DNA of 64,000 bases, taken from CALBPI01 sp038531945 (GTDB lineage: Bacteria; Pseudomonadota; Gammaproteobacteria; Steroidobacterales; Woeseiaceae). The notes beneath the pieces were generated by a model, which did no database searches, was not told the origin of the DNA, and was given only the letters and a program-made list of their open reading frames with translations. Shown here piece after piece: positions 51,537 to 60,436 of this stretch (position 1 is the stretch's first letter; each line of letters starts with the position of its first letter). Location of the stretch: positions 1 through 64,000 of the forward strand of contig JBCBBH010000004.1 of assembly GCA_038531945.1 (NCBI GenBank), given 5' to 3'. The position numbers and the translations under genes were made by a program.

Positions 51537-52055
51537 CTAGTGCTTCTTGGGCGCGATGACCATCACCATCTGTCGCCCTTCCATCTGAGGCATCTGCTCG
51601 ACGGTTCCCAGCTCTTCCAAATCACCGCGAACGCGTTTCAGCAATTCTGCGCCGATTTGTTGATGCGCCATTTCACGACCTCGGAAGCGAAGCGTGACCT
51701 TCGTCTTGTCGCCATTCTCAAGAAAAGCGATCAACTTCTTGAGTTTGACTTGGTAGTCACCCTCCTCGGTACCCGGGCGAAACTTAATTTCCTTGACCTG
51801 CGACTGCTTCTGCTTACGTCTTGCCGATTGGTTTTTCTTGTTCTGCTCGAACACGAACTTGCCGTAGTCCATGATGCGGCACACGGGAGGCTCGGCGTTT
51901 GGCGATACCTCAACCAGATCCAATCGTTGTTCTCGTGCAAGTTCCAGCGCGTCTGTCAAAGACATCACACCGGCTTGCTCGCCATCCTGACGGATGACCC
52001 TGACCTCAGACGCGACGATATCCTGGTTGCGTCTGGCCCGTTTTGCAGCTGCGAT
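51537..52055 (-). CDS. infC: Translation initiation factor IF-3 (ATC start)
   Basis: 172 residues from ATC 52055. The conserved N-terminal part (RRNQDIVASEVRVIRQDGEQAGVMSLTDALELA) is open back to a TAG codon with no ATG/GTG/TTG; GGAGG ends 8 bases before ATC. The next standard start, GTG 51968, would delete 29 conserved residues. infC is known for rare start codons (ATT in E. coli) that let IF-3 repress its own synthesis. Other signatures are VEVSPNAEPPVCRIMDYGKFVFEQ, VKEIKFRPGTEEGDYQVKL and TLRFRGREMAHQQIG. thrS, usually just upstream, is absent; tRNA-Val and uvrB lie there. Confidence 0.95.
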   Translation of the reverse strand: MAAAKRARRNQDIVASEVRVIRQDGEQAGVMSLTDALELAREQRLDLVEVSPNAEPPVCRIMDYGKFVFEQNKKNQSARRKQKQSQVKEIKFRPGTEEGDYQVKLKKLIAFLENGDKTKVTLRFRGREMAHQQIGAELLKRVRGDLEELGTVEQMPQMEGRQMVMVIAPKKH

Positions 52056-52114
52056 ATGCAGATCCTCCTTCGTAACCCACTAAAATGCGCAGCCTATCCA
52101 CTACGCAGCCCCGA

Positions 52115-52144
52115 ATTGTACGCCCATGCTCGGAGCCTAAACAA
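52115..52144 (-). promoter_or_regulatory. Candidate promoter of the infC operon
   Basis: On the minus strand TTGTTT (52144-52139) and TACAAT (52120-52115) are 18 bases apart, giving a start about 50 bases before the infC ATC codon. It may also receive read-through from tRNA-Val. Confidence 0.5.
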
Positions 52145-52192
52145 GGCTACAAGTCCGCAAAATCACAGGAATTTATGCCAAAGTGGCAAATC

Positions 52193-52267
52193 TGGTGGGC
52201 GATGGTGGTTTCGAACCACCGACCTCCACGATGTCAACGTGGCGCTCTACCCCTGAGCTAATCGCCC
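52193..52267 (-). tRNA. tRNA-Val (anticodon GAC)
   Basis: 75 bases with encoded CCA. The acceptor arm GGGCGAT/ATCGCCC is perfect, the anticodon loop TTGACAT gives GAC, and the T arm is GGTGGTTCGAAACCACC. It lies between uvrB and infC on the same strand. Confidence 0.97.
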
Positions 52268-52347
52268 GATCCGCCGCGACAACAGCCGCGAGGGCGCGAA
52301 GCTTAGCGGAATTTCGCAGCGAGACCAAGCCTTGAGGGACCGGATTT

Positions 52348-54390
52348 CTACGCAGCGCCCTCCGACTTGAGTCCAAGACCGATTTGCTTGAGTTGCTCGA
52401 TCTGATCACGCACTGCAGCGGCTTGTTCAAACTCCAATTCGCGAGCATGCTTGAACATCTGCTGTTCAAGTTGCTTGATCTTGCGCATCGTCAGCTCAGG
52501 CGTGGCTGGAACCTCCATATTCGCCGACTGGGAAGCGGATCGATCGCCTTTCCGGCCACGTTTGCGCATGTTCCCGGCTTCCATGATGTCGGCGACCGAC
52601 TTTTTGATAGTGCGAGGTGTTATGCCATGTTCCGAATTGAATTCGAGCTGCTTATTGCGGCGTCTTTCCGTTTCGTCGAGCGCTCGCTGCATGCTGTCAG
52701 TGATTTTGTCAGCGTACAAAATCGCTTTCCCGTTCACGTTCCTCGCTGCCCTGCCGATCGTCTGGATCAAGGACCCCTCCGACCGGAGGAAGCCCTCCTT
52801 GTCCGCATCGAGTATTGCGACCAGTGAAACCTCTGGCATATCCAGGCCCTCACGAAGCAGGTTGATGCCGACCAGCACGTCAAACTCGCCGAGCCGTAAG
52901 TCTCGAATAATCTCGGTGCGCTCAACAGTATCGATGTCTGAGTGCAGATACCGCACCTCAACATCGTGTTCGCGCAGGTAGTCCGTCAGGTCCTCCGCCA
53001 TACGCTTCGTCAACGTCGTAATCAGCACGCGCTCGTTCTCCGACACTCGCAGACGAATCTCTGACAGAACATCGTCCACCTGCGATGCGACGGGCCGAAT
53101 ATCGACCAACGGATCGACGAGCCCGGTAGGTCTGACGACCTGTTCTACGGTGTTGTCTTCATTTGCCTTTTCGTATTTTCCGGGCGTGGCTGAAACATAA
53201 ATCGTCTGAGGTGATAGTCCCTCAAACTCATCGAAACGCAGCGGGCGATTATCGAGAGCCGACGGCAGGCGAAATCCGTGCTCAACCAGGGTTTCCTTGC
53301 GCGCTCGATCGCCACGGTACATGGCGCCCAACTGCGGCACGGTGACGTGGCTTTCATCGACTACCAACAAAGCATCCGGCGGCAAGTAGTCAAACAGACA
53401 CGGCGGCGGCTCGCCCGAACCGCGACCCGAAAGATATCGAGAGTAGTTTTCGATGCCGTTGCAATAGCCAAGCTCCTGAATCATCTCGATATCGAACATC
53501 GTTCTCTGCTCAAGACGCTGAGCCTCGAGCAGTTTGCCGAGGTCTCTCAGCACAGCGAGACGCTCGCGAAGCTCGTCCTTGATGTAGTCGATCGCCCCGA
53601 GCAGTCGATTTCGTGGGGTCACGTAATGCGACTTAGGGAAAATCGTGAGTCGAGGAACTGACTCGTGAATCTCTCCGGTCAAAGGATCAAAAAACGAAAG
53701 CGCCTCGACTTCGTCATCGAACAGTTCAATGCGCACGGCGTCACGTTCACTTTCCGCAGGAAACACATCGATAATCTCACCTCGAACGCGGTAAGTGCCT
53801 TGGCTGAGTTCCATCTCATTGCGCTTGTACTGCATCTCGGCCAATCGGCGCAGAATGGCGCGTTGATCGATCTGCTCCCCACGCGACAAGTGTAAGACCA
53901 TTGAGAAATAGCTCTCGGGATCCCCAAGCCCGTAAATTGCCGAAACGGTCGCCACAATGATCGAGTCGCGTCGCTCGATCAACGCCTTGGTCGCCGACAA
54001 GCGCATCTGCTCGATGTGTTGATTGATCGACGCATCTTTTTCGATGAACGTATCCGACGCCGGCACGTATGCTTCAGGCTGGTAGTAATCGTAGTAAGAG
54101 ACAAAATACTCGACGGCGTTTTCAGGGAAGAACTCCTTCATTTCGCCGTAAAGCTGGGCAGCAAGCGTCTTGTTCGGCGCAAGGACGATGGTCGGTCGCT
54201 GAACCGACTGGATCACGTTCGCAATGGTGAAGGTTTTGCCGCTACCGGTTACCCCCAACAGCACCTGTTTCGCGAGCCCATCACGCAGGCCCTCGGTGAG
54301 ACCGGAGATCGCTGTCGGCTGATCGCCTGCTGGCTCGTACTTCGAGGCAAGAGAAAACGGTCTCGAATCTGTATTCGTGGGTAATGCCAT
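52348..54390 (-). CDS. uvrB: Excinuclease ABC subunit B
   Basis: 680 residues. Walker A is LLGVTGSGKTFTIANVI; the DNA-clamping beta-hairpin is FVSYYDYYQPEAYVPASDTFIEKDASIN; helicase motifs include VVDESHVTVPQ, ITTLTKRMAEDLTDYL and QTIGRAARNVNGKAILYAD. The C-terminal UVR domain (about 635-672, MRKIKQLEQQMFKHARELEFEQAAAVRDQI) binds UvrC. It verifies damage in nucleotide excision repair. It is divergent from tRNA-Asn, 65 bases apart. Confidence 0.98.
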   Translation of the reverse strand: MALPTNTDSRPFSLASKYEPAGDQPTAISGLTEGLRDGLAKQVLLGVTGSGKTFTIANVIQSVQRPTIVLAPNKTLAAQLYGEMKEFFPENAVEYFVSYYDYYQPEAYVPASDTFIEKDASINQHIEQMRLSATKALIERRDSIIVATVSAIYGLGDPESYFSMVLHLSRGEQIDQRAILRRLAEMQYKRNEMELSQGTYRVRGEIIDVFPAESERDAVRIELFDDEVEALSFFDPLTGEIHESVPRLTIFPKSHYVTPRNRLLGAIDYIKDELRERLAVLRDLGKLLEAQRLEQRTMFDIEMIQELGYCNGIENYSRYLSGRGSGEPPPCLFDYLPPDALLVVDESHVTVPQLGAMYRGDRARKETLVEHGFRLPSALDNRPLRFDEFEGLSPQTIYVSATPGKYEKANEDNTVEQVVRPTGLVDPLVDIRPVASQVDDVLSEIRLRVSENERVLITTLTKRMAEDLTDYLREHDVEVRYLHSDIDTVERTEIIRDLRLGEFDVLVGINLLREGLDMPEVSLVAILDADKEGFLRSEGSLIQTIGRAARNVNGKAILYADKITDSMQRALDETERRRNKQLEFNSEHGITPRTIKKSVADIMEAGNMRKRGRKGDRSASQSANMEVPATPELTMRKIKQLEQQMFKHARELEFEQAAAVRDQIEQLKQIGLGLKSEGAA

Positions 54391-54455
54391 GACGGCCTCG
54401 CTTGACTTGTATCAGGACGTTCGCCAGAATCCCGTCCTCCCTGCTCAGGGACTAT

Positions 54456-54531
<76 letters not shown>

Positions 54532-54540
54532 GTTTAACGC

Positions 54541-54564
54541 AAGGCCCGCTCGAAAGCGGGCCTT
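54541..54564 (+). terminator. Hairpin after tRNA-Asn
   Basis: AAGGCCCGCT-CGAA-AGCGGGCCTT, 10-bp perfect stem with a stable tetraloop, 10 bases after the tRNA. The outer bases AACGC/GTGCGTT can extend it. A U-run is lacking, so it may end transcription weakly or protect the 3' end; its symmetry also serves galU from the other side. Confidence 0.6.
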
Positions 54565-54602
54565 GTGCGTTACAAGGCTACCTAATCCGGACCAGAGCGA
54601 CT

Positions 54603-55484
54603 TCAGTCGGACCTCGCGGCCAGATACTCAGCAAATCGCCCACCAAGGTCAGGGTGCGCGAGCGCGAGCTCAACGGTGGCCTGCAGGTAGCCTAGTTTGC
54701 TACCACAGTCATAGCGTTTCCCACTAAACGGCATCGCGTGCACGGGTTGCTCCTCCAGCATGGCGGCAATGCCATCGGTTAGCTGAATCTCACCGCCAGC
54801 GCCTTTTCCTGTGCGCTCCAACTTCTCGAAAATGGCAGGCTCGAGCAGGTATCGGCCTACTACTGCAAGGTTGGAAGGCGCCTCGTCTGGCTCAGGTTTT
54901 TCGACCATAAACCGAATTCGCCCACCGCTTTTGGAGTCACCCTCCTGCAAATCCACGATGCCGTAGCTTCCGGTTTGCGCTGGCGGAACTGTTTCAACGC
55001 CTAAAACGCTAACGCTGCCGTCGAGCGCGGCGCGATACGCTGCCATCTCTTTCAGACACGGCTGATCTCCGTAAATCAGGTCATCCGCTAGATGAACGAA
55101 GAAGGGCTGGTCGCCAACCGCCGGCTTCGCACACAACACAGCGTGACCCAGCCCAAGCGGCTCTCCTTGGCGAATGTAGATACAGGACACACCTTCAGGA
55201 ACGATATCTCGGACGCTGTCGAGGAGCTCGTGCTTATTGTTTTGCTCGAGCGCTCTTTCCAACTCGGCATCCTTGTCGAAATGATCCTCGATGGCTCGCT
55301 TCGAGGCCCCGGTCACAAACACCAAGCGCGTCGCTCCGGCCGCTATGGCCTCCTCAACCGCATACTGGATGAGCGGTTTGTCGACAACCGGGAGCATTTC
55401 CTTCGGACTTGCCTTGGTCGCCGGCAGGAATCGGGTCCCTCTACCTGCGACCGGAAAAACCGCAACACGCACCTGCTTTTGCAT
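54603..55484 (-). CDS. galU: UTP-glucose-1-phosphate uridylyltransferase
   Basis: 293 residues. The nucleotidyltransferase motif is VAVFPVAGRGTRFLPATKASPKEMLPVVDKPLIQYAVEEAI, with GRGTRF where GLGTRF is commoner. EPLGLGHAVLCAKPAVGDQPFFVHLADDLI and the sugar-site FMVEKPEPDEAPSNLAVVGRYLLEP follow. It makes UDP-glucose for LPS, capsule and trehalose routes. It stands alone on the minus strand between a ComEA-like gene and tRNA-Asn. Confidence 0.96.
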   Translation of the reverse strand: MQKQVRVAVFPVAGRGTRFLPATKASPKEMLPVVDKPLIQYAVEEAIAAGATRLVFVTGASKRAIEDHFDKDAELERALEQNNKHELLDSVRDIVPEGVSCIYIRQGEPLGLGHAVLCAKPAVGDQPFFVHLADDLIYGDQPCLKEMAAYRAALDGSVSVLGVETVPPAQTGSYGIVDLQEGDSKSGGRIRFMVEKPEPDEAPSNLAVVGRYLLEPAIFEKLERTGKGAGGEIQLTDGIAAMLEEQPVHAMPFSGKRYDCGSKLGYLQATVELALAHPDLGGRFAEYLAARSD

Positions 55485-55560
55485 ATCAACCTCCGATCAG
55501 AGGTCGCGATCATAACCGGTTTTCGCAGACGTCGCGCGGACGAGGGACCCAGTTCTTTGC

Positions 55561-55854
55561 CTAGCCCTCCGGGGAGTCGCTCTTGACCGAATCCGAGACC
55601 AAAATGTCGTTGGCGTTGAGGGCTAATGTGCGTTGCCCGATCCCAACCACCTTGATCAGATCACCGGGTGCTGCGAACGGGCCGTTCTCGTTGCGATAAG
55701 CAACAATGGCGCGAGCTTTCGTGATGCCCACCCCATCAAGATTCTTGGCAATCATTTCAGCAGACGCTGAGTTCACATTGACCGGATCGGCAATCGCACT
55801 GCCCGACACGCTGACCAGCACTGCGATGACCAAAAAAACACAGAGCCTATGCAT
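55561..55854 (-). CDS. ComEA-like helix-hairpin-helix protein
   Basis: 97 residues from ATG 55854, which has GGAG 8 bases upstream; an in-frame start 9 codons earlier is less likely. A signal peptide (CVFLVIAVLVSVSGSAIA) ends near residue 23. The rest is a helix-hairpin-helix pair, DPVNVNSASAEMIAKNLDGVGITKARAIVAYRNENGPF and DLIKVVGIGQRTL, typical of the short ComEA proteins of gammaproteobacteria. These bind DNA in the periplasm and can help uptake during natural transformation. No other competence gene is in the window. Confidence 0.85.
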   Translation of the reverse strand: MHRLCVFLVIAVLVSVSGSAIADPVNVNSASAEMIAKNLDGVGITKARAIVAYRNENGPFAAPGDLIKVVGIGQRTLALNANDILVSDSVKSDSPEG

Positions 55855-55975
55855 AGTTTTTCTCCACAATGACACCGGCACATACCGGCGAACTCATCGT
55901 GGCAACAGACCTGGCGCAGAACGACCGGGTTAAATCGACGGTTGTTGGAGAAACCGCGTTGTCGCAAGTGCCGAG

Positions 55976-57190
55976 CTAGTAGTTCACATCACCATCGGCA
56001 CCCAACAGGGTATCGAACTGCACTTTCTCAATTGGCCGGAAGCTCTCCCAACTTCGACAGCCCGGACACTGCCACAGCAACTGTCGTGACGAGAAACCAC
56101 ATTGGTGGCAACGATATCTTGGCGTAGTCTCGGCAAGCTTCGCCATGGCGCCGCGAAGTTTTTCAACGGCCTGCTGTGTCGTTTCTTGCTCCTGACCGGT
56201 CAGGATGCGCTCGGTATCCACAAAACTACCCAGCACCTCATTCGCGAGAATGTACTGTCGTACACAGTCATCAACAAATGGGCTACGAATTGAGGGGTGA
56301 TGCAGCGCGGCTCGAGCGATTTCATCTCGGGCGTCTGCACGCTCGACGACGACCTCTTCAAGTACTTTGTCGAATTCCCTGTCCTCCTCGGGGTACATGC
56401 CTCGAAGCCTCGGCAGCAGCTCGATGAGATAGGCACCATCCTGAGCCAGAACTTGCCTGAAGAGTTTGGTCGCTAGTGCTCGATCTTTTTGTTGGAGCGC
56501 AATTTCGCCCCGTAAAATCGCACCACGGGTCAACCTCTGACGACGTGCCTGCGAGAGTCGGACATACTCACGTGCTTTTTCAACATCACCACGATCCAGC
56601 GCAACACGCGCCAGTTCACAGTAATAGTTGCTCAGCTGAGCGGCAGCGCCCGAGAATTTTGCAGCCTCAAGCTGCCTGGCAGCAACCACAGCGTTTTCCC
56701 ACTCGCTTTCCTGTTCATAGATGCGGCACAGGTATTTGAGGCTCTCGAGCCGATGGTTCGCCCCCTCCGCCAACTGCGCAAAGAGATTCTCGGCCCGGTC
56801 GAGTAGTCCTGCGTGCATGTAGTCACGCGCAAGCGAAAACAGCGCCTGATCGCGTTGTGCCTTGGCAAGATTCGGACGAGCAATGATGTTCTGATGAACC
56901 CGGATAGCTCGGTCGACCTCGCCACGTCGGCGGAACAGACTGCCCAACGCGAAATGAGTCTCTATAGTCTGGTCGTCCACCTGAACCAGCCGCAGAAAGT
57001 GCTCAAGGGCTTGATCATTCTGGTCATTGAGCAGGAAATTCAGGCCTTTGAGGTACTCGGAATTCAGTGGCTGAACGCGCGGCGCGTCCGCATCATCGCC
57101 GCCGAATCGCCCGAACAAAAAACCTGCCGCAGCAAGCAGCAGGAACAGACCTGCCAGCAACAGGATTTGCTCTAGGGCGTCAATTGGCAT
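55976..57190 (-). CDS. lapB: Lipopolysaccharide assembly protein LapB
   Basis: 404 residues. An N-terminal membrane anchor (EQILLLAGLFLLLAAAGFLFG, about 7-27) is followed by TPR-type repeats (about 45-345; LEHFLRLVQVDDQTIETHFALGSLFRRRGEVDRAI) and a C-terminal rubredoxin-like zinc knuckle with CHQCG and CPGC. This is the YciM/LapB layout. It works with the protease FtsH and with PbgA/LapC to adjust LpxC levels and LPS synthesis at the inner membrane. It overlaps lapA by 11 bases. Confidence 0.94.
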   Translation of the reverse strand: MPIDALEQILLLAGLFLLLAAAGFLFGRFGGDDADAPRVQPLNSEYLKGLNFLLNDQNDQALEHFLRLVQVDDQTIETHFALGSLFRRRGEVDRAIRVHQNIIARPNLAKAQRDQALFSLARDYMHAGLLDRAENLFAQLAEGANHRLESLKYLCRIYEQESEWENAVVAARQLEAAKFSGAAAQLSNYYCELARVALDRGDVEKAREYVRLSQARRQRLTRGAILRGEIALQQKDRALATKLFRQVLAQDGAYLIELLPRLRGMYPEEDREFDKVLEEVVVERADARDEIARAALHHPSIRSPFVDDCVRQYILANEVLGSFVDTERILTGQEQETTQQAVEKLRGAMAKLAETTPRYRCHQCGFSSRQLLWQCPGCRSWESFRPIEKVQFDTLLGADGDVNY

Positions 57191-57476
57191 CGTGCAGCGG
57201 TAGACTGCGCAAGCTTTTCACTTCAGCCTCTGCGACGCGCAGCGCCTTGCGAAGCTTTCGTCGCTCGTTGAAGATTCGAACCAAAACCAGAGACGCACAT
57301 AACACGCCGATCAAGACGCCGACGACCATCGCGCCCATGATCACAAGAGACTGGGGCAACTCATAGACAGCGTACAGGAGGTCGACCCGGATCGCGTCGG
57401 TATTCGCCGATGCAAATACAGCAGCGAGCGCAGCAACGCATAGCAAGACCACCAGCGTGACGATTCGTTGAATCAT
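57180..57476 (-). CDS. lapA: LapA/YciS family inner-membrane protein
   Basis: 98 residues, DUF1049. Two membrane segments (about 5-24 and 44-66, the latter VIMGAMVVGVLIGVLCASLVLV) precede a basic coiled coil (RIFNERRKLRKALRVAEAEVKSL). It is the constant partner of LapB, and the two genes overlap. Known role: LPS assembly with LapB; mechanism less clear. It lies 33 bases after ihfB. Confidence 0.92.
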   Translation of the reverse strand: MIQRIVTLVVLLCVAALAAVFASANTDAIRVDLLYAVYELPQSLVIMGAMVVGVLIGVLCASLVLVRIFNERRKLRKALRVAEAEVKSLRSLPLHDAN

Positions 57477-57509
57477 TGCTCAGACCCGTAGCGGCCGAAC
57501 ATGGCAGCG

Positions 57510-57812
57510 TTAACTCTTGATGGCGAGGTGTCGCCCGGCGTTAACGCGATCGCGAAGATCCTTGCCTGGCTTGAAGTGCGGCACGTGCTTGCCGGACAGC
57601 GCAACAGCCGCACCCGTTTTCGGATTGCGACCCTGCCGTGGGGGTCGGAAATGGAGTGAGAAACTGCCGAACCCACGGATTTCGATTCGGTCGCCGTGCG
57701 ACAGGGAATCGCTCATCAGCTCGAGCAAGTGCTTCACCGCGAGCTCCACATCCTTGGAAGGCAAGTGACGCTGCTTGCGGGCAATTAATTCAATGAGTTC
57801 CGACTTAGTCAT
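57510..57812 (-). CDS. ihfB: Integration host factor, beta subunit
   Basis: 100 residues. MTKSELIELIARKQRHLPSKDVELAVKHLLELM and the arm region FRPPRQGRNPKTGAAVALSGKHVPHFKPGKDLRDRVN identify IHF beta. It pairs with IhfA. It follows rpsA by 78 bases, the standard gammaproteobacterial order, with a stem-loop in between. Confidence 0.97.
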   Translation of the reverse strand: MTKSELIELIARKQRHLPSKDVELAVKHLLELMSDSLSHGDRIEIRGFGSFSLHFRPPRQGRNPKTGAAVALSGKHVPHFKPGKDLRDRVNAGRHLAIKS

Positions 57813-57849
57813 CGCGACTTATATTAAGCGCCAAACGGCTCGGCGACAA

Positions 57850-57882
57850 GCGAGTCAGCCATCAAAAAGACGACTGACTCGC
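57850..57882 (-). terminator. Stem-loop between rpsA and ihfB
   Basis: GCGAGTCAG (57850-57858) / CTGACTCGC (57874-57882), 9-bp perfect stem with a 15-base loop. There is almost no U-tract on the minus strand, so it may only attenuate read-through from rpsA into ihfB-lapAB or protect the rpsA 3' end. Confidence 0.5.
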
Positions 57883-57890
57883 TGTTTCGC

Positions 57891-59573
57891 TTATTCCGAC
57901 CCGCCGGTCATCTTCTCTTTCAGGAGATCACCCAGCGTTGTCGCACCACCTGTGGATGCGGTTTCCGATTGGTAGCTCTGCAATGCTTCGGCTTCTTCGT
58001 AGAATTCCTTCGCTTTAATCGACAAGGCGATATTGCGGTTCTTACGGTCCACACCGGTGAAACGTGCTTCCACTTCCTCTCCGACCTTCAGCACCGTGCG
58101 CGCATCTTCGACACGCTCACGCGACAACTCAGAAGCACGCAGGGAGCCGATCAAACCGTTGCCAAGATCCACCAGAGCGCCACGCGCATCGACCTCGGTG
58201 ATGGTGCCGGTCACAACGCTGCCTTTCGGATTATCTGCCATCCAGGCTGACAACGGGTCGCGATCCAGTTGTTTGATCCCGAGTGAAATGCGTTCGCGTT
58301 CTGAGTCAATAGCAAGCACGACTGCCTCGACCTCTTGGCCTTTCTGGTAGTTACGCACGGCCTCGTCGCCATCGTCGTCCCAAGAGATATCGGAAAGATG
58401 CACAAGCCCATCGATGCCGCCGTCAAGACCGATGAAGACACCGAAGTCGGTGATCGACTTGATCTGGCCTTTGACGCGATCGCCTCGATTGAACATCGAA
58501 CCAAATTCTGCCCATGGGTTGGACTTGCATTGTTTAATGCCGAGAGAGATACGTCGACGGTCTTCATCGATCTCAAGCACCATGACCTCGACTTCCTCGC
58601 CGAGATGAACCACTTTCTGCGGGTTGACGTTCTTGTTCGTCCAGTCCATTTCGGACACGTGAACCAAGCCTTCTACACCCTCTTCGATTTCGACGAAGCA
58701 GCCGTAGTCGGCAATGTTCGTGACCTTACCGAACAGACGCGTATTCGGCGGGTAACGTCGTGCGATGTTTTGCCATGGATCGGCGCCGAGCTGCTTGATG
58801 CCGAGTGACACCCGCTGGCGCTCACGATCGAACTTCAGAATCTTGACGTCAATCTCTTCTCCGACCGACACCACTTCCGAAGGATGCTTCACTCGCTTCC
58901 ACGCCATGTCGGTGATATGCAGCAATCCGTCAATACCGCCGAGATCCACGAACGCACCATAATCGGTAAGGTTCTTGACGATACCCTTGATGACGTTGCC
59001 TTCTTGCAAGCTCTTCAGCAGTTCCTCACGCTCCGCGCTGTACTCTTCTTCGACCACGGCACGACGCGAAACAACGACGTTGTTGCGCTGCTGGTCAAGC
59101 TTGATCACTTTGAATTCAAGGACCTTACCTTCGAGGTACGATGGGTCGCGAACCGGGCGAACATCGACCAGGGAGCCTGGCAAAAACGCTCGTACGTTTT
59201 CGATTTCGACCGTGAAGCCACCTTTGACCCGACCGTTGATCACGCCATTGACGATCTCGCCAGCTTCGAACGCTTTTTCGAGTCGCGTCCAGGTACGCGC
59301 CCGCTTGGCTTTCTCGCGCGATAGGCGGGTCTCGCCGAAACCGTCCTCGACCGCATCCAGGGCTACTTCGACGACGTCGCCTTCGCTGACCTCGAGCTCG
59401 CCACTCTCATTGCGGAATTGTTCGACTGGAATAACGGCTTCAGACTTGAGGCCGGCGTTTACGATGACGACATCGGAATTAATCTCGATGACGGTGCCAT
59501 TTAAGATGGTCCCCGGCGCAATTTGTTGCGACGCGAGGCTTTCTTCAAAGAGTTGTGCAAAACTTTCAGACAT
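57891..59573 (-). CDS. rpsA: 30S ribosomal protein S1
   Basis: 560 residues from ATG 59573, giving the usual MSESFAQLFEESL; ATG 59594 seven codons earlier is an alternative with AAGG about 10 bases upstream. Six S1/OB repeats follow, for example VKNLTDYGAFVDLGGIDGLLHITDMAWKRVKHPSEVV and VTNIADYGCFVEIEEGVEGLVHVSEMDW. S1 recruits mRNAs to the 30S subunit and represses its own synthesis in E. coli; here too the start has no strong ribosome-binding site and lies among hairpins. It is preceded by a terminator, so it probably has its own promoter. Confidence 0.97.
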   Translation of the reverse strand: MSESFAQLFEESLASQQIAPGTILNGTVIEINSDVVIVNAGLKSEAVIPVEQFRNESGELEVSEGDVVEVALDAVEDGFGETRLSREKAKRARTWTRLEKAFEAGEIVNGVINGRVKGGFTVEIENVRAFLPGSLVDVRPVRDPSYLEGKVLEFKVIKLDQQRNNVVVSRRAVVEEEYSAEREELLKSLQEGNVIKGIVKNLTDYGAFVDLGGIDGLLHITDMAWKRVKHPSEVVSVGEEIDVKILKFDRERQRVSLGIKQLGADPWQNIARRYPPNTRLFGKVTNIADYGCFVEIEEGVEGLVHVSEMDWTNKNVNPQKVVHLGEEVEVMVLEIDEDRRRISLGIKQCKSNPWAEFGSMFNRGDRVKGQIKSITDFGVFIGLDGGIDGLVHLSDISWDDDGDEAVRNYQKGQEVEAVVLAIDSERERISLGIKQLDRDPLSAWMADNPKGSVVTGTITEVDARGALVDLGNGLIGSLRASELSRERVEDARTVLKVGEEVEARFTGVDRKNRNIALSIKAKEFYEEAEALQSYQSETASTGGATTLGDLLKEKMTGGSE

Positions 59574-59662
59574 TATGTGGAACCAAGCTGCCATGACGGC
59601 AGCACCTTGTTAGTTAAAAAACAGTGTCACGACTGCGCTCCATGTGCAGGATGATCACCACG

Positions 59663-59690
59663 AAAAATGCACCGCGCTCCTGGCGGTGCA
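59663..59690 (-). terminator. Intrinsic terminator between cmk and rpsA
   Basis: TGCACCGC (59668-59675) / GCGGTGCA (59683-59690) with a seven-base loop, followed on the minus strand by UUUUU (59667-59663). It separates the serA-pheA-aroA-cmk run from rpsA or attenuates between them. Confidence 0.78.
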
Positions 59691-59728
59691 ACCAAACTGT
59701 ATTTAAAAAAACCAGAACTTAAATCGGG

Positions 59729-60436
59729 TTATTGAGGTTGCCGCCCTTCCGGGCTGCCGCATCCGACGCCAAACCGCCTATTCTTTTCTTCCACGATCCT
59801 TGCAACTACTGTCGCGACTGTCATTTCAGAGGAGTCGATAATCACACTCCCATCCGCCGCTTTCAGCGGCGCCGCTTCCCGAGTTTGATCCCGTGCATCA
59901 CGGCGCTCGATCTCGCTCAAAAGGGCCGCGAGGGTAACATCAAAATTCTTGTCTATCAACTGCTTATGGCGCCGTTCAGCTCGCACAAGCGCAGATGCGG
60001 TGAGGAAAATCTTCAGCTGAGCATCCGGGAACACGACTGTGCCCATATCGCGCCCGTCCGCGACCAAACCGCAGGAGGTTGAGAAGGCACGTTGGCGCTC
60101 AAGCAGCGCGTCGCGAACTGGCTGCAAAGCCGCCACTTTGGAGGCGGCATCGCCGATGGCCTCTGTCCGAATGTCTCGGCTGACGTCCCGCCCACCCAGA
60201 AATACTGATTGTTCAGTCTCTTGCGGTTCAAATGTCACGTCAATCCTGGCCGCGACTCTTGCAACCGCATCGACATCATCCAGATTAACGCCCTGCATTT
60301 CTGCGGCCAATGCAGTCAAACGGTACAACGCACCGGAGTCCAACAAACGCCAGCCAAGCGTCCTTGCGAGCAGCGCCGCCACCGTGCCTTTACCCGATCC
60401 ACTGGGCCCGTCGATCGTAATGACTGGCAACGTCAC
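59729..60436 (-). CDS. cmk: Cytidylate kinase
   Basis: 235 residues from GTG 60436, overlapping the aroA stop (GTGA). The P-loop is ITIDGPSGSGKGTVAALLAR; LDSGALYRLTALAA, GRDMGTVVFPDAQLKIFLTAS and RRDARDQTREAAPLKAADGSVIIDSSEMT are Cmk signatures. It phosphorylates CMP and dCMP. The position between aroA and rpsA is the common gammaproteobacterial order. Confidence 0.96.
   Translation of the reverse strand: MTLPVITIDGPSGSGKGTVAALLARTLGWRLLDSGALYRLTALAAEMQGVNLDDVDAVARVAARIDVTFEPQETEQSVFLGGRDVSRDIRTEAIGDAASKVAALQPVRDALLERQRAFSTSCGLVADGRDMGTVVFPDAQLKIFLTASALVRAERRHKQLIDKNFDVTLAALLSEIERRDARDQTREAAPLKAADGSVIIDSSEMTVATVVARIVEEKNRRFGVGCGSPEGRQPQ

Noticed and set aside
51540..52256. 238-residue plus-strand frame opposite infC and tRNA-Val
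   Set aside because: It is antisense to a certain gene and reads through the tRNA; its composition reflects the reverse of infC.
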